Notes: generated by a model from the sequence alone, not told the origin. Shown: positions 30,934 through 43,434, numbered from the stretch's first letter. The stretch is DNA of 64,000 bases from Sulfolobus acidocaldarius SUSAZ (GCA_000508305.1 CP006977.1:1086621-1150620), one strand, 5' to 3'. A program made the numbers and translations.

Positions 30934-32815
30934 GTTAGGGCTTAAAGTAGGTCTAGAAATACATCAACAATTAAATACTAATAAAAAACTCTTTTGTGAT
31001 TGTAGCACTACATTAGATGAAAAGCACCATGGAACTTTACAAAGGTATCTAAGACCTTCATTTAGTGAGATAGGAGAAATAGATACTGCAGCTTTATTTG
31101 AGTGGCAAAAAGGTAAAAAATACTTGTACCAGATACCATTTAACTCTTGTCTAGTGGAAGCTGACGAAGAGCCCCCTCACGGTTTGAATAGAGAAGCGTT
31201 AGCTGTAGTGTTAGCAGTTGCAATATCTCTTGAGAGTAATATAGTAGATGAAATATACGTAATGAGAAAAATTGTTATAGACGGATCAGATACTACTGGA
31301 TTTCAAAGAACTTCTATAGTAGCTATGGGTGGTCAACTAATAATAGAAGGGAAGAAGATAGGAATTCAAACTATTGCACTGGAAGAAGATGCTGCAAGAA
31401 AAATATCCGAGAGTGCTAACGAGACCACGTATAGTCTCGATAGGCTTGGTATTCCACTTATAGAAATTTCTACAGCGCCGGATATAACGACTCCAGAAGA
31501 GGCGGAAAAGGTAGCTTTTAGAATTGGACAGTTATTGAGACTAACAGGTAAGGTTAAAAGAGGAATAGGAACAATAAGGCAAGACTTAAATGTTTCAATA
31601 CAAGGAGGCGTGAAAACTGAAATAAAAGGAGTACAAAGACTCGAATTGATACCTGAAATAATTAAAAATGAAGCAAGAAGACAATATGAGTTACTTAGGA
31701 TTAAAGACGAATTAATAAATAAAAGAGGTTTATCTAAGACAATAGTTGAAAACGAGATAAAAGAATTGGAGCTTACACATTTGTTTAGAAACACTAATAG
31801 CAAAATAATTAAGAAAGAACTGGAAAAAGGCGGATTAATTTATGGAATTAAACTCAAGGGATTCAAGGGAATATTTGGAAGGGAGTTGATGCCAAACAGA
31901 AGGTTCGGAACTGAAATAGCAGATTACGTGAGAGCATTAGCAGGACTTGGCGGAATATTTCACTCTGATGAACTGCCAAATTATGGAATAACAAACGAAG
32001 AAGTAGAGAGTGTTAAAAAAGAACTAGGCATAGGAGAGAATGACGGATTTGTGTTAGTAATAGGGGATAAAGAAAAACTAAAGGTAGCTATAACAAAAAT
32101 TAAGGAAAGAGTTTTATATGCTTTCGTTGGTGTACCCAAAGAAACTAGGGTTGCTCTAGATGACGGAACAACTAAATTTATGAGACCTCAACCAGGCTCG
32201 GCAAGAATGTATCCAGAAACTGACATCATTCCAATTAAAATAGACGAAAGTATCTTGAATTTTGCAAAGAGTTTTGTACCAGAAAACCCGGAGACTAAAT
32301 TAAGAAAGCTAATAGAAATGGGACTAAGCAAAGAACTTGCAACAGAAATACTAAATAGCCCAAGACTTGATCTTTTTGAGGAGCTTAGCAAAAAATATTC
32401 TCCCAAAGTGAGTCCTATCGTAATCGCCACGACATTAGAAAATTATATAAAATATGCCAAAAGTAAAGGTGGAGATATAAGTGTAATAACAGATGATGTG
32501 TTAGAGGAAATAATTAATGCGTTATATAATGATAAAATAAGCAAAGATTCTATCCAAGAAATTTTAGTAGATTGCTCTACTTCTAAGAAACCCATAAGAA
32601 ATATTATAGATAATTACGCAAAAATAACAGATGAAGAATTAAGCAGAATTATTGATAAAATATTAGATGAAAATAAAGACATTATCAACCAAAAAGGTGA
32701 AAAGGCATTTAATGTAATAATAGGTAAAGTAATGAATGTAGTTAAAGGTAGAGCTGAAGGTAAAAAAGTTGTTGACACATTAAAACTAAAGATGAAGAAT
32801 TACCCCCGAACCTGA
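30911..32815 (+). CDS. gatE: Glu-tRNA(Gln) amidotransferase subunit E
   Basis: A 634-aa kinase/amidotransferase subunit of GatDE. It has the GatB/E cradle ('[15 protein letters not shown]', 'LFCDCSTTL', '[13 protein letters not shown]', '[12 protein letters not shown]') and, unlike GatB, an inserted AspRS-like domain at about residues 275-400, followed by the helical and YqeY-like tail. The ATG at 30911 is chosen because AGGTGG lies 5 bases upstream and the first residues match the family; an upstream ATG at 30887 would add eight odd residues. Coupled to gatD by overlap. Confidence 0.96.
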   Translation: MTELDYSKLGLKVGLEIHQQLNTNKKLFCDCSTTLDEKHHGTLQRYLRPSFSEIGEIDTAALFEWQKGKKYLYQIPFNSCLVEADEEPPHGLNREALAVVLAVAISLESNIVDEIYVMRKIVIDGSDTTGFQRTSIVAMGGQLIIEGKKIGIQTIALEEDAARKISESANETTYSLDRLGIPLIEISTAPDITTPEEAEKVAFRIGQLLRLTGKVKRGIGTIRQDLNVSIQGGVKTEIKGVQRLELIPEIIKNEARRQYELLRIKDELINKRGLSKTIVENEIKELELTHLFRNTNSKIIKKELEKGGLIYGIKLKGFKGIFGRELMPNRRFGTEIADYVRALAGLGGIFHSDELPNYGITNEEVESVKKELGIGENDGFVLVIGDKEKLKVAITKIKERVLYAFVGVPKETRVALDDGTTKFMRPQPGSARMYPETDIIPIKIDESILNFAKSFVPENPETKLRKLIEMGLSKELATEILNSPRLDLFEELSKKYSPKVSPIVIATTLENYIKYAKSKGGDISVITDDVLEEIINALYNDKISKDSIQEILVDCSTSKKPIRNIIDNYAKITDEELSRIIDKILDENKDIINQKGEKAFNVIIGKVMNVVKGRAEGKKVVDTLKLKMKNYPRT

Positions 32816-32867
32816 AAAGTGATGAAAAGGCATTTGTCAGATTATTTAGTGATGAGCTTGACCGCAT

Positions 32868-33926
32868 ATGAAAATTGATGATTTAATAAAGGTAGCCTCT
32901 GATTTTCCCTTCCCTGTAATAGGGGAAATTGAGTTGGCTGACGAGATATTAGATTTAGAGCAGTCACCCCAATTAATTTCGTATCTTTCTCCATCAAATA
33001 TCAGATGGAAATATAATGCAGAAATTATAGGGAAAGACGGAAGCATAATAAAAACTAATGGAAATGAGTTAGCTGACAAGAAATTTCTGATTAGAACACC
33101 AATACAAAAACGTCAATTAGGTTGGGATTTTATTTTAGATACTAAAAGTATTCAAAAATTATTACTGGATCTTATACCTTGCGAAGAGGGTGAAGGATAT
33201 TTAAATCCCTCTCCATGGATTAGAAAGGATTGGATTGAAAGCAAGAAAATTATAATGGCACCAGGGGAAGTTACAATAACACCTCAGTTCAGAGATCATG
33301 AATTAATTAAAGAAGAAAGTGGAACCATTAAGTTAGATAGCAACTTCTACAATCCTAAATATTATTATCTAAATCCATTTATCATATCAAGTAGTTCTTC
33401 TGTTGAGGGAAAGTCAAACTTCTTCTCGTTAGAACTGGATAACTGTATCTCTTTCGTTAGTGGAAGTAATTTAAGTATCAGTAACAATATGGGTTCAATA
33501 ACTGTAAACGCCGATAGCCAGGTTATCATAACTAGAAGTAGAACTTGGAATGAGAGTAAACCTTATGAGATAGTTTGGAACCTTAGAACACCTATAATAA
33601 AACTCAATTGCAAACCAAAATATAGAGTAAGCCTTTATAGCATATATCCTTCAGGAATCATACCATTTTGGATTAATTACGATAAAGGTGAATTAAAATT
33701 AGGATTGGTTAACCTAAATAAAGAGCCTATTTTATCAGATTTTAGTCTAGCAGGTAGAATAACTAAAGCTCTAATATTAGATTCTCATGGCAAAATTACT
33801 GATGAATTAGAACCTGAATTTGATAGAGTAAAAATACCAATAAGAAGTTTAGGAATAACATTTGTAAAATTAGAAGTAAAAAAGCTATTAGATCCTCTTT
33901 TGAGACGGAAAATTATAACCATCTAA
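32868..33926 (+). CDS. conserved hypothetical protein, possible beta-rich domain
   Basis: A 352-aa protein of unknown function, ATG at 32868. No catalytic motif is obvious. Residues 150-350 look all-beta; the last segment ('RVKIPIRSLGITFVKLEVK') vaguely recalls C-terminal domains of family 38 alpha-mannosidases, but this is weak. There is no signal peptide. The gene follows gatE by 52 bases, in a gap with two GTGATGA elements (see findings). The 3' end overlaps the convergent HTH gene by 39 bases. Confidence 0.72.
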   Translation: MKIDDLIKVASDFPFPVIGEIELADEILDLEQSPQLISYLSPSNIRWKYNAEIIGKDGSIIKTNGNELADKKFLIRTPIQKRQLGWDFILDTKSIQKLLLDLIPCEEGEGYLNPSPWIRKDWIESKKIIMAPGEVTITPQFRDHELIKEESGTIKLDSNFYNPKYYYLNPFIISSSSSVEGKSNFFSLELDNCISFVSGSNLSISNNMGSITVNADSQVIITRSRTWNESKPYEIVWNLRTPIIKLNCKPKYRVSLYSIYPSGIIPFWINYDKGELKLGLVNLNKEPILSDFSLAGRITKALILDSHGKITDELEPEFDRVKIPIRSLGITFVKLEVKKLLDPLLRRKIITI

Positions 33927-34286
33927 GAAGTCCTCAACCATGCAATGCGTTAAACTATATCCATTTTTCATAAGCACCTTTTTACCTTCAGTACAAAGAA
34001 TACAGTAATATGAGGCAACACCCTCGCTCTTTCCATCCTTAACCAACCTGTTTACAAAAATATTTATCAGATCCATGAATTCCCTGTCATTTTTTAACAG
34101 TTGTTGAATACTAGTACCTCTTTTTTTCTTGATATAATTTTCTATAGCAGCAGGCGTAACGCCTAATAATTCTGATGTTTTATATATAGATATCTTCCTC
34201 TCAACTACAAGCTTCTCAGCAATAATAGCCCTTATTGCAGGCAATAACTCCTTCACCGAATACTCGCAAGGTAATGTAATATCCAT
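33888..34286 (-). CDS. HTH regulator with C-terminal Cys/His cluster
   Basis: A 132-aa protein from ATG 34284-34286 (MDITLPCEYSV); four extra residues from an upstream ATG are possible. The N-terminal half contains an HTH ('KTSELLGVTPAAIENYIKKKRG'). Near the C-terminus 'YYCILCTEG' followed by 'THCM' gives Cys/His ligands for a possible metal or iron-sulfur site. It resembles an archaeal family of predicted regulators (COG2522). Upstream of the class II reductase gene's end on the same strand, but separated by its own promoter-like A/T tract. Confidence 0.8.
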   Translation of the reverse strand: MDITLPCEYSVKELLPAIRAIIAEKLVVERKISIYKTSELLGVTPAAIENYIKKKRGTSIQQLLKNDREFMDLINIFVNRLVKDGKSEGVASYYCILCTEGKKVLMKNGYSLTHCMVEDFLDGYNFPSQKRI

Positions 34287-34344
34287 AATTATCTCCACTA
34301 TATGTTTAGGATACGCAAAAAATATATAAATACTTAGCTATAAA

Positions 34345-36858
34345 TTAGAGTTCGCAAGTTTTACAACCGCCAGCATAAGTCTCATTAACTTCCACAAATT
34401 TCTTCTCCATTCTTAATGAGGATGTTGGAACCATTTGAATTTTCTTCTGTTGCTTTTGTTGCTCTGCTTCTTCTCTTTCCTTCTTTATTCCAAAGTAGAT
34501 TACTTGTTGTGACTTGCTCCTGTCTCTATAAACTGTTACTCCTTTAATCCCAAGCTTCCAGGCTAGCATGTAAACTTTCTCTACAGTTTCTGGTGGTTCT
34601 TCGCTCTTCAAGTTTATGGTCTTTGAGGTACCAGAGTCGTTCCATTGTTGCCACATTGCTTGATGTAATACATGGTATTCAGGTGGGACTTCATGAGCTG
34701 TCCTAAATAGTTTCTTCATTGTCCTCGGTATAAATGGGTTTTCTGCTACAGTTCCAGTTTCTGCGATCTTTTGTACAACCTCAGGATCATCTAGTTCATA
34801 TTTTCTAAGATATTCAAGGAAAAGCGGATCTATCTCAATAAATTTGCCAACTGCAACATTTCTAACAAAGGCTAATGCGAAAAGGGGCTCTATAGACGAT
34901 GATGTACCAGCTATAATTGAAATCGTACCAGTAGGAGCAACTGAAACCACAGTGGAATTCCTTAGACCAAACTTAATCCTCTCCTCCTTCAATAACGAAA
35001 AATCTAGCCTATCAACAACTTCCGTCAATCTCCTCACATAATCACTAGGTTTATCTTTAATGTTAGAAACCTCTAACAAACTTCCGAAATCTCTAGCACT
35101 CTCCCAAATATCATGATAGTAATATGGGTCATAAGCTGGGAATGAACCCTTCTCCTTAGCTAAATCTATTGAAGTTTTCAATGCGTGATAATAAATAAAC
35201 TTAGCTAATTGGTAAGAGATGTATAAGGCATCAACACTATCATAAGGTATACCAAGCTTAATCAACATCCTAGCTAATCCCATTACACCTAAACCAACCT
35301 TCCTAGTCCTCTTTGTAGCTTCCTCTATTTGTTTTAATGGATAGCGGTTAGCATCAATAACATTATCAAGGAAACGAACACCATACTTTATAGCCTCAAC
35401 CAGTCCATCCCAATCAATAGTCTGTTTACCATCCTTTTCGACAACAAACTTCTCAAGACTAATGGACCCTAAATTACAACTCTCCCAGGGTAATAGTGGT
35501 TCCTCACCACAAGGATTTGTGGCATTTATCTTTCCTATATACCAAACTGGATGCCTCCTATTTATCTCATCTATAAACAGTAAACCAGGATCACCACTAT
35601 CCCATGCCCCCTTAACTATTTCATCAAACAATTGCCTAGCATTTACCCACTGAACAATGGCATTCTCCTTTTCTGCTATAACTAGAGCTTCATCCACTGT
35701 AATTATCCTACTCTCGTCCAGATAAACTGAACCGCCCTTCTCCTCTAACTCCTTGAGTATGTACTCCTGCACACTCTCATCATGCATATAACCCCTTGCA
35801 TTTGTCATATAGTAGTCCCAGTCTTTGCCAGGTATTCTAGTCTTCCTTGGATTAATTAACGGTACAGCTTCTCCTCTCTCAACTGCATTCATGAAGTAAT
35901 CGTAAACACCAACCGATATGTTGAAATTTTGCAAATGCGTGTCCCTTAATTCTCCAGTTTTAGCCCTTATGAAATCCTGAACATCAGCATGCCAAGCATG
36001 CATAACCCCCATATTCGCCCCTCTCCTCTTACCTCCTTGCTTAACCACGTCCGTGGAAACATCAAATATCCTCATAAAGGATACAGGACCAGAAGCAACA
36101 CCTGCTGTGGAAGCTACAATATCTCCTTTTGGTCTCAATTCAGAGAAGTCGAAGCCCGTCCCACCACCCTGTTGATGAACCAAAGCCATAGCCCTTAAAG
36201 CATCATATATACCATCACCATTTGGAGTAGACATTGCGTCCCTAACAGGTATTACGAAACAGGCTGACAGAATGCCTAGCCTAGTACCACTATTCATTAA
36301 TGCCGGAGTATTAGGTATAAATTTCAGGTTACTCATCATCTCATATAATTTACCCTCAATCTCCTTAACCTGTTTTTCATCCTTACCATAAAGCTTTTCT
36401 ACATTAGCTATATGCCTAGCAACCCTCCTAAACATCATTTGAGGTGTCTCAATATAACGTAAAGTGTTTGGATCCTTGAGTAAATATCTAGCCTCTAGCA
36501 CCTTTAGTGCATTATATGAGATTAGAAGATCGCGTGAATCAAACTCCTTCCACTTACCTTTGCCGTACACATGATTATATATCCTAGCTAAGACATACCG
36601 CTTAGCTAAATCCATTAGATTCGGATACTCAAGAGAATGCTCAATTAGATTTCTTTCTACAATATCAGCTAAAGCTCTAGTATCAATCGCGTTTTCCTTA
36701 GAATTTTGTAGAACGTCTTGGAGAATTCCATCCATAACAACTTCTGGTAGTGAACCTAATTTAGAGAACACTTTTTCAGCTTTAAATTGCTCATAACCAC
36801 CATTACGCTTCAATACTTTAATTTTAGCTACTGAAGTTACTATAGTTAGTCTCTGCAT
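34345..36858 (-). CDS. nrdJ: adenosylcobalamin-dependent ribonucleotide reductase
   Basis: An 837-aa class II reductase making dNTPs from ribonucleotides with a B12 radical. N-terminal ATP-cone-like region (1-95), then 'SACFVIPV' and '[20 protein letters not shown]', containing the N-C-E active site, '[21 protein letters not shown]', and a C-terminal 'GGCKTCEL' redox pair. No separate small subunit gene is nearby, as expected for class II. No intein interrupts it. ATG at 36856-36858. Codon use shows more C-rich patches than neighbours but no sign of transfer otherwise. Confidence 0.96.
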   Translation of the reverse strand: MQRLTIVTSVAKIKVLKRNGGYEQFKAEKVFSKLGSLPEVVMDGILQDVLQNSKENAIDTRALADIVERNLIEHSLEYPNLMDLAKRYVLARIYNHVYGKGKWKEFDSRDLLISYNALKVLEARYLLKDPNTLRYIETPQMMFRRVARHIANVEKLYGKDEKQVKEIEGKLYEMMSNLKFIPNTPALMNSGTRLGILSACFVIPVRDAMSTPNGDGIYDALRAMALVHQQGGGTGFDFSELRPKGDIVASTAGVASGPVSFMRIFDVSTDVVKQGGKRRGANMGVMHAWHADVQDFIRAKTGELRDTHLQNFNISVGVYDYFMNAVERGEAVPLINPRKTRIPGKDWDYYMTNARGYMHDESVQEYILKELEEKGGSVYLDESRIITVDEALVIAEKENAIVQWVNARQLFDEIVKGAWDSGDPGLLFIDEINRRHPVWYIGKINATNPCGEEPLLPWESCNLGSISLEKFVVEKDGKQTIDWDGLVEAIKYGVRFLDNVIDANRYPLKQIEEATKRTRKVGLGVMGLARMLIKLGIPYDSVDALYISYQLAKFIYYHALKTSIDLAKEKGSFPAYDPYYYHDIWESARDFGSLLEVSNIKDKPSDYVRRLTEVVDRLDFSLLKEERIKFGLRNSTVVSVAPTGTISIIAGTSSSIEPLFALAFVRNVAVGKFIEIDPLFLEYLRKYELDDPEVVQKIAETGTVAENPFIPRTMKKLFRTAHEVPPEYHVLHQAMWQQWNDSGTSKTINLKSEEPPETVEKVYMLAWKLGIKGVTVYRDRSKSQQVIYFGIKKEREEAEQQKQQKKIQMVPTSSLRMEKKFVEVNETYAGGCKTCEL

Positions 36859-37019
36859 TTATTATCATTATTTACTTAGCTTAAACCCATATTTTTGGTT
36901 ATGTATCTTGAATTCCGGTAACACCAAAGAATAGGCAGTTTACTAGCTCGAAATTATGAAATACTATTTAAAATATACTTATATTTTTAAGGGAGTAAAA
37001 TATTAGCGAGGAAAATATA

Positions 37020-37766
37020 GTGATCATCAAATTTTTCAAAAGAGATAATGATGATAGGACAGTAAGCGTTTCAGACGACTATGGAGAATGGTTAATTATA
37101 AGAAGAGATAAGCAAATGATAACTGTGAAAAAAATTATAGATAAAACATTGAAAAAATTAAAGATTAAAAACGGAAATATAGGTTTTATTGAAGCATCTA
37201 AAGACGAAAATTTCAAAGATCTAGTGTCCTTTAAGGCTATGATATCATTTCAGGAACAAATAAAAGATGTAGACTTCTTTAAAACATTTAAGGAAATAGC
37301 AGCAGACAGATTAACTTTAGGTGAAATGAGAGTAAGTAAATTAAGATTATGCAGTACAACATTTCTATTTCTAAACCTAAGTACTATAATTAGAGAGACT
37401 GATAATGAGGAAAATAATGTAAAACTACTCTTTCCGCCCAAAGGCGTTTATTCAGCTGAAATACCTTATGCATTAGTTGACTTATTCTCTAAAATAATCG
37501 AAAGAAACGCGATCTCTGCTTGTAATCCATCATCAGTAACAGTAAACGGTGAAACTTTTGAAAGCGTATTCCTTTGTAAAGGGGTAAAAGGAAGACTAGA
37601 TGAAATAAAGGATGCTTTTACGTATTTTTCTTATGAAGAACCGATCATTAATCTTAAGAATTCTGGAAATAGAATTGAATTAAATGTCACGATTAAGAAG
37701 TTTAAAAGTAAATACCTTATCCCCCTGTTATGGAACAATATAGTAATATCTCATATTACATGCTGA
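37020..37766 (+). CDS. hypothetical protein, unknown family
   Basis: A 248-aa soluble protein from GTG 37020, 160 bases after the divergent nrdJ start. I recognise no motif. It appears to be made of alternating strands and helices without conserved polar residues that would suggest an active site; cysteines are few. An A/T-rich promoter (TTAAAATATACTTATATTTTTAAGG around 36968-36992, about 25-50 bases before the start) is present. It precedes pgk by 41 bases, but that gap contains separate promoter-like sequence. Confidence 0.7.
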   Translation: MIIKFFKRDNDDRTVSVSDDYGEWLIIRRDKQMITVKKIIDKTLKKLKIKNGNIGFIEASKDENFKDLVSFKAMISFQEQIKDVDFFKTFKEIAADRLTLGEMRVSKLRLCSTTFLFLNLSTIIRETDNEENNVKLLFPPKGVYSAEIPYALVDLFSKIIERNAISACNPSSVTVNGETFESVFLCKGVKGRLDEIKDAFTYFSYEEPIINLKNSGNRIELNVTIKKFKSKYLIPLLWNNIVISHITC

Positions 37767-37807
37767 TAAAAGTTATTAATACATAAACAAGATTAAATAC
37801 GAATAGT

Positions 37808-39055
37808 ATGATTAAGGTTTCAGATCTTGTTATTCCTAGTATAAATGACTTAGACTTACAGAACAAGAAGGTACTGCTAAGAATTGATGTTAATTCACCT
37901 GTGGATAAAAATACAGGAAAACTTTTAGATGATTCTAGAATAAAGGCACATTCAATAACTATAAAAGAATTACTAAAGAAAGGAAATTCAATTGTTTTAA
38001 TTTCACATCAAGGAAGACCTGGAGATGATGATTTTATATCACTAAAAGAACATTCTCTACTACTATCAAAATATACAGGGACAGAGATAGAATTCATAGA
38101 GGACATAATAGGTCCATATGCGGTAGAAAAGATTAAAAAACTAGATGAGAAAAGGGTTATAATGCTAGAAAATATACGATTAATGTCTGAAGAACTAATA
38201 GAAGCACCACCTCAACAACACGCAAAAAGTTTTTTGATAAAGAAACTATCTCCTCTTTTCGATGCGTATGTAAACGATGCTTTTTCTGCAGCTCATAGAA
38301 GTCAACCTAGTTTAGTAGGTTTTCCACTAGTTCTCCCTTCTGCAGCAGGTGTAGTAATGGAAAAAGAAGTTTCTGCATTGTCAAAGATATTCAACTATGA
38401 GGACTCTCCTAAAATATTCGTGTTGGGAGGAGGAAAGGTAAATGATACATTGAAAATTATAGAAAATCTGATCAAGAACAGAGTAGCTGATAGAATATTA
38501 ACAGGAGGTCTAGTAGCAGAGCTTTTCGCTGTAGCTAAAGGTATAAATCTCGGCAAGAAAAACATGCAAGTACTAGAGAATAAAGGACTATTAAGCCTAG
38601 TACCAAGAGCTAGAAAAATGTTACTTAGCGGAGCCCCCATAGAAATTCCAGTAGATTTCGTCACTGAACAGGAGAATAACCAAACCTTAGAAGAACCAAC
38701 AAGCAATCTAAAGGGAACCATCAAAGATATAGGAAATACCACTATAGAGATGTATTCCTCATTCATCAAAGAATCTAAAGTAGTAGTTCTGAGAGGACCA
38801 ATGGGCGTAATTGAAGATGAGAGATTTAGACGTGGTTCTAAAGCCTTATTAACTTCCGCAGTAGAAGGACCAGGTTATGTAATCATAGGCGGAGGACATA
38901 TGATTAGCATGATCGATAAGAACATACAAATTAATGAAAATAAAGTGCACGTTTCTACAGGTGGAGGTGCATTACTTTTATTCTTAGCCGGAGAGAAATT
39001 ACCAGTACTAGAGTCATTACACCTTTCATGGGTGGTAAGAAGTGGTAAAAGTTAA
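37808..39055 (+). CDS. pgk: phosphoglycerate kinase
   Basis: A 415-aa enzyme interconverting 1,3-bisphosphoglycerate and 3-phosphoglycerate with ATP. Signatures: '[15 protein letters not shown]', '[12 protein letters not shown]', 'ALHRSQPS'-like '[13 protein letters not shown]', '[17 protein letters not shown]' and C-terminal 'ISTGGGA'-like '[21 protein letters not shown]'. ATG 37808. It overlaps the gap gene by 14 bases, giving the classic archaeal pgk-gap pair used in gluconeogenesis. Confidence 0.97.
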   Translation: MIKVSDLVIPSINDLDLQNKKVLLRIDVNSPVDKNTGKLLDDSRIKAHSITIKELLKKGNSIVLISHQGRPGDDDFISLKEHSLLLSKYTGTEIEFIEDIIGPYAVEKIKKLDEKRVIMLENIRLMSEELIEAPPQQHAKSFLIKKLSPLFDAYVNDAFSAAHRSQPSLVGFPLVLPSAAGVVMEKEVSALSKIFNYEDSPKIFVLGGGKVNDTLKIIENLIKNRVADRILTGGLVAELFAVAKGINLGKKNMQVLENKGLLSLVPRARKMLLSGAPIEIPVDFVTEQENNQTLEEPTSNLKGTIKDIGNTTIEMYSSFIKESKVVVLRGPMGVIEDERFRRGSKALLTSAVEGPGYVIIGGGHMISMIDKNIQINENKVHVSTGGGALLLFLAGEKLPVLESLHLSWVVRSGKS

Positions 39056-40073
39056 AGTTGCAATAAATGGTTATGGAACAATAGGAAAGCGAGTTGCGGA
39101 TGCAATAAGATTACAGCCAGATATGGAACTGATTGGTGTTGCAAAAACATCTCCAAACTATGAAGCATTTACAGCAATGAAAAAGGGATACAAACTTTAC
39201 ACAACTAAAGAGAATATCCAGAAATTCCAGAATAGCGGAATTAATGTAGCAGGAAGCATTGAAGATATGATTAAGGATTCAGATATAATAATTGATGCAA
39301 CGCCTGGAGGAGTAGGAGCTAATTATAAGAAAATATATCAAGAATATGGAAAGAAAGCAATATTCCAGGGAGGAGAAAAATCGGATGTAGCTGATGTCTC
39401 ATTTTCCGCCTTATGCAACTATAATGATGCCATAAATAAAAACTACATTAGAGTTGTGTCTTGTAATACGACAGGAATTTTAAGAGTGCTTTGTACTATA
39501 AATAATTTTGATAAGATAGAAAAAGTCAGAGGAACTATTGTTAGACGAGCTGCAGATCCCAAAGAAGTAAAAAAGGGACCTATAAATTCTATTGTAGCTG
39601 ATCCAGCGAGAATACCTAGTCATCATGCAAAAGATGTTCTAACAGTACTTAAGGGGATAGACATAATAACTAGCGCTCTGGTTGCTCCCACTACCTTAAT
39701 GCATCTACATACTCTATTCATCACAACAAGGAATAAAGTTTCCAAAGAGGATTTACTGAATATCTTATCTAATACCCCAAGAATCTTGCTCCTTAACACC
39801 GAGAAAGCAGATGCTGAATCTACAGCTGAGATAATGGAAATAGCAAGAGATCTTGGTAGATATAGAAACGATGTCCCTGAGACTATAATATTTGAAGACT
39901 CTGTATACACAAACGGAAATGAAATCTTCCTGATGTATGGAGTGCATCAAGAGTCTATAGTAGTCCCTGAAAATATTGACGCAATAAGAGCGTCATTAAA
40001 TATTATGAGTCGTGATGAGTCAATAAGACTTACAAATGAGACCTTAAAAATAAGTAAAGGGTATCTAATATGA
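39042..40073 (+). CDS. gap: glyceraldehyde-3-phosphate dehydrogenase, archaeal type
   Basis: A 343-aa phosphorylating GAPDH working mainly in gluconeogenesis. Rossmann motif '[17 protein letters not shown]', catalytic Cys in '[13 protein letters not shown]' and '[16 protein letters not shown]', all typical of the archaeal enzyme. The start is GTG 39042, inside the last codons of pgk. The stop overlaps the usp start by 4 bases (ATGA), so pgk-gap-usp form one translated chain. Confidence 0.97.
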   Translation: MVKVKVAINGYGTIGKRVADAIRLQPDMELIGVAKTSPNYEAFTAMKKGYKLYTTKENIQKFQNSGINVAGSIEDMIKDSDIIIDATPGGVGANYKKIYQEYGKKAIFQGGEKSDVADVSFSALCNYNDAINKNYIRVVSCNTTGILRVLCTINNFDKIEKVRGTIVRRAADPKEVKKGPINSIVADPARIPSHHAKDVLTVLKGIDIITSALVAPTTLMHLHTLFITTRNKVSKEDLLNILSNTPRILLLNTEKADAESTAEIMEIARDLGRYRNDVPETIIFEDSVYTNGNEIFLMYGVHQESIVVPENIDAIRASLNIMSRDESIRLTNETLKISKGYLI

Positions 40074-40477
40074 CTGAGCCCACCTATATAGTAAGTTTTT
40101 GGTTAAGAAGAATATTGGTTCCTATTGATGGTTCTGAAAATAGTCTAAGAGCTCTGGATCTTGCTGTAGACTTCGCGATGAGGTATGGTTCAAAAGTAAC
40201 TGTATTACATGTATGTGAAAACTGCAATGAAAAAGAAGTAGAAGAGCATATAAAAAAGAGAGTTAACGGAAGAATAGTATATGACTTTAAAGTACTGAAA
40301 TATTCCAGCAAAGAAAGTAGCGTGTCAAATGAAATTCTAAAACATATAAACGAATCGACTTATGATGCAGTAATCATGGGTGCCAGAGGACTCTCAATTA
40401 GTAGTGAATTAAACGTTGGTTCGGTTGCAGTCTCAGTTGCCTTAAATGCTCCAACAACAGTTATTTTGGTTAGATAA
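40070..40477 (+). CDS. universal stress protein, UspA domain
   Basis: A 135-aa single UspA domain. '[21 protein letters not shown]' begins the alpha/beta fold and '[23 protein letters not shown]' carries a GxRG...GSV nucleotide-binding motif, so ATP binding is expected. The N-terminus is about 10 residues longer than usual. Coupled to gap by ATGA. The stop overlaps the convergent glyA gene by 8 bases. Confidence 0.9.
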   Translation: MTEPTYIVSFWLRRILVPIDGSENSLRALDLAVDFAMRYGSKVTVLHVCENCNEKEVEEHIKKRVNGRIVYDFKVLKYSSKESSVSNEILKHINESTYDAVIMGARGLSISSELNVGSVAVSVALNAPTTVILVR

Positions 40478-41771
40478 GTAATGATATTACCTTGCTGGAG
40501 TACTTTGTCAAATCCACATTAGTAAATGTATATTTTACCTCTAAGAACTCTTTTCTAAACTCTGTTACTTTTTTCTTTACTTCCTTGACATCCTTATTTT
40601 CAATTGCTACTTCTCTCATCAGCCTAGCTATAATTCTCATTTCTTCCTCTTTCATCCCAAATCTTGTCATTTCCTGAACTCCCAATCTTACACCACTAGG
40701 ATCTTTTACTGCACTAGGTGGATCGTACGGGAGCAAGTTCTTATTAGCTATAATATTAGCTTCCTCAAATAGCTTAGCTACCTTAGCACCTCCTCCCAAA
40801 TTTCTTACATCTATCGCTACTTGGTGGCTTTTAGTAAAACCTAAATGTTCACCTATTACCTTAAATCCTTCTGCTGCTAAGGCTTCAGCCAATGCTTTAG
40901 CGTTCTTCACTATCTGTTGGGCATATTCCTTTCCAAAATACTTCATCTCTAATGCTGTTATTGCAGTACTTGGCAACCTATGAAGATGATGATTACTGAC
41001 AAACCAAGGGAAAATAGTATCACTCACTTTCTTATACAAAGAGTCATCGTTAGTAACTATGAGACCGCCTTGAGGACCAGGAAATGTTTTATGAGTAGAT
41101 GCAGTTACGACATCTGCGCCTTCTTCCAAGGGATTATGCCAAGCCTTACCTACAATGAGTCCATATACGTGAGCTGAATCATACACAAGCTTAGCTCCTA
41201 CTGCATGGACATGAGGAGCTAGTTCTTTTATAGGATGCGGAAATAGATATAAACTACCGCCTAATGTTACAAACTTAGGTTTTACCTCCTCAATAAGTTT
41301 TATAGCTTTATCTACGTCCACATTCATTGATTCTTGATCATAAGGCATTTCAATTTGCTCTATACCCAATGCACCTAATGTACCAAATCTTGTATGACTC
41401 ACATGTGCACCAGCCTGAACAGGAGCAATTACAGCCTTATCTCCTGAATCGGCAAGAACCCTAAAAACGCCTGCATTTGCTATTGTTCCACTAACAGCTC
41501 TTAAGTCTGCATACTTAGAAGAGGATATTTCAGAAACAAGCTTCATTGCCAATTCTTCAATTTCGTCCGCGTATTTAGTACCTTGATAATATCTTTTAAA
41601 AGGTTTCCCTTCAGCGTATCTATACATAAAATCGCTCATATAAACTGCCTCAGCTAGAGGACTCATTACATTCTCTGAAGGAATGAGATTTATAGTCTCT
41701 AGCCTTCTCCACCTATTCTGTTCTCTTGTGATCTGAAGAATCTTTTCTAACTCCTCAGGAATTTTATCCAT
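40470..41771 (-). CDS. glyA: serine hydroxymethyltransferase
   Basis: A 433-aa PLP enzyme interconverting serine and glycine with a modified folate (tetrahydropterin) in Sulfolobales. Motifs: '[20 protein letters not shown]', '[15 protein letters not shown]', and the PLP lysine in '[15 protein letters not shown]'. I use ATG 41769-41771 (MDKIPEEL) rather than the in-frame start seven codons upstream. Together with serA and the gcv genes this region contains most of serine/glycine metabolism. Confidence 0.95.
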   Translation of the reverse strand: MDKIPEELEKILQITREQNRWRRLETINLIPSENVMSPLAEAVYMSDFMYRYAEGKPFKRYYQGTKYADEIEELAMKLVSEISSSKYADLRAVSGTIANAGVFRVLADSGDKAVIAPVQAGAHVSHTRFGTLGALGIEQIEMPYDQESMNVDVDKAIKLIEEVKPKFVTLGGSLYLFPHPIKELAPHVHAVGAKLVYDSAHVYGLIVGKAWHNPLEEGADVVTASTHKTFPGPQGGLIVTNDDSLYKKVSDTIFPWFVSNHHLHRLPSTAITALEMKYFGKEYAQQIVKNAKALAEALAAEGFKVIGEHLGFTKSHQVAIDVRNLGGGAKVAKLFEEANIIANKNLLPYDPPSAVKDPSGVRLGVQEMTRFGMKEEEMRIIARLMREVAIENKDVKEVKKKVTEFRKEFLEVKYTFTNVDLTKYSSKVISLLI

Positions 41772-41796
41772 GAAAATAATACGTAATAACAAGTTT

Positions 41797-43032
41797 TTAA
41801 ACTTTCATACCACGGCCTAATTTTGCATGGGCTTTACCTAGTTCCTTATTAGCTAATGCTGAAAGCAGGTTAAGCTCACCAGCTAATACAGCTGATGAAA
41901 CTATTTCGGCAAACTTCCTAGCATTGGAACCAGGAGGATTCCCACTTCCTAAGACTCCCATAATCGATAATGCTTCCCTCTGGGTAGGCAATCTAGTTCC
42001 TCCTCCAACTGTGCCCACTTCTAGAGAGTTTAAAGTTATAGAGATATAAAGCCCGTTTTCCCTAACCTCAGTCCACGTGTATCCCATACTACTCTCAACA
42101 ACTTGGGCTATATCTTGACCTGTTGCAAGAAATATTGCTGCTATAATATTTGCGAAGTGTGCGTTATACTGAAATATATTACCAGCCCTAGCACCACCTA
42201 ACCAATTCTTTCTTAAGTTAACCTCATGAATCAGATGTTTATCTGATTTAAGAGCTGATTTGACTATGCTATCAGGTATTAGTGCCTCTGCAACAACTGT
42301 TTTCCCTCTTCCATGCAAAGCGTTAATCATTGATTGTTTCTTATCGCTACATACATTACCACTTACAGCTAAACAAGTTGCCTTCCCAAATTCTTTCTCT
42401 ATGAATTCACATAATTTCTCAGATGCAATAGTAGCCATATTCATACCCATAGCGTCACCGGTACTAAAAACAAACCTCAGCCAAACATTATTACCCAGGA
42501 TCAGTGGTTCAATCTTAGATAATTTACCATGAGAAGTAGTACTATTTGCTACTTGCTCTAATTTTTCCTTATTCTTATCTACCCACTCTAGAAACTCTGC
42601 AACATCTCTTATACTATCTAATTTGAATATAGGTGCTCTCGTCATTCCATCATAAAATATCTTAACTCTGGTTCCTCCGCTTAGAGTTACTGCTTTCGCG
42701 CCTCTATTAACACTTGCAATTAATGCCCCCTCAGTGGTTGCTAATGGAACATAAAAATCGCCTTTTGTGTACTCACCATCTATTTTTAGTGGACCTATAA
42801 TCCCTAATGGGACTTGAACTGCCCCTATTACATTTTCAGCATTTTTATTTCTTATTTCTGCATAATCTATAATTGTAGAACCTATAGATGGAAGTTTAGC
42901 TCCTGTCAGTTTCTCTATTGCTAATCTTCTTGCAACCATAGCCGCGTTAGCTTCAAGCAAATTATCTATTTCATGAAATTGTAGTTGACCTTTAACAACT
43001 TTGTCTACAATGTTATCAATTGTTTCCTGCAT
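41797..43032 (-). CDS. hmgA: HMG-CoA reductase (NADPH), class I
   Basis: A 411-aa enzyme reducing HMG-CoA to mevalonate, committing carbon to archaeal lipid isoprenoids. Motifs: '[18 protein letters not shown]', '[17 protein letters not shown]', 'DAMGMNMAT' and '[12 protein letters not shown]'. Start ATG 43030-43032 ([11 protein letters not shown]) gives the usual N-terminus; nine additional upstream residues are possible. It overlaps the DUF35 gene by 17 bases and is last of a four-gene mevalonate operon. Only 25 bases separate it from glyA. Confidence 0.96.
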   Translation of the reverse strand: MQETIDNIVDKVVKGQLQFHEIDNLLEANAAMVARRLAIEKLTGAKLPSIGSTIIDYAEIRNKNAENVIGAVQVPLGIIGPLKIDGEYTKGDFYVPLATTEGALIASVNRGAKAVTLSGGTRVKIFYDGMTRAPIFKLDSIRDVAEFLEWVDKNKEKLEQVANSTTSHGKLSKIEPLILGNNVWLRFVFSTGDAMGMNMATIASEKLCEFIEKEFGKATCLAVSGNVCSDKKQSMINALHGRGKTVVAEALIPDSIVKSALKSDKHLIHEVNLRKNWLGGARAGNIFQYNAHFANIIAAIFLATGQDIAQVVESSMGYTWTEVRENGLYISITLNSLEVGTVGGGTRLPTQREALSIMGVLGSGNPPGSNARKFAEIVSSAVLAGELNLLSALANKELGKAHAKLGRGMKV

Positions 43033-43429
43033 CCAATACCACTCTAAATTTAATACCATACTGTATTAAACCGTTATATGAATCATTCCTCATTCTCCTA
43101 AATACTGCTTCCACTCTTACACCTTCTTTAAGCTTAGAAGGTTCGGCATCAGTAATAGGTGCAACAATGTCCACACCTTCATCAAGTCTGACTAAACCTA
43201 CTATCATCGGAGATTGTTTTTCAAATCCGTCTCTTGCTTGATATAATATAGTGTAATCAACTAAGGAACCAGTACCTTTGCTAAATATTTTTTCTACATC
43301 CAAAGAACCACAAACTTCACATATCTTCTGGTAAGGGAATTTTATATTCCCACATTTTTTACATTTACCTAGAGCTAATCTATATAAAGTATCTTTTAGT
43401 CTCCAGCTTGTTGAAGGACTAATTTTCAT
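43016..43429 (-). CDS. DUF35 zinc-ribbon OB-fold protein
   Basis: A 137-aa protein from ATG 43427-43429. An N-terminal zinc ribbon ([19 protein letters not shown]) is followed by an OB fold. In methanogens such a DUF35 protein bridges acetoacetyl-CoA thiolase and HMG-CoA synthase and channels the intermediate; the same gene order here supports that role (family knowledge plus context). ATG three codons downstream of another possible start was chosen. Coupled on both sides. Confidence 0.88.
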   Translation of the reverse strand: MKISPSTSWRLKDTLYRLALGKCKKCGNIKFPYQKICEVCGSLDVEKIFSKGTGSLVDYTILYQARDGFEKQSPMIVGLVRLDEGVDIVAPITDAEPSKLKEGVRVEAVFRRMRNDSYNGLIQYGIKFRVVLDAGNN

Positions 43430-43434
43430 CCAAA

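Noticed and set aside
40981-41177. Plus-strand ORF and ATGATGATTACTGA inside glyA as a small RNA or gene
   Set aside because: C and D words are only a few bases apart and the ORF is a shadow of the PLP enzyme.
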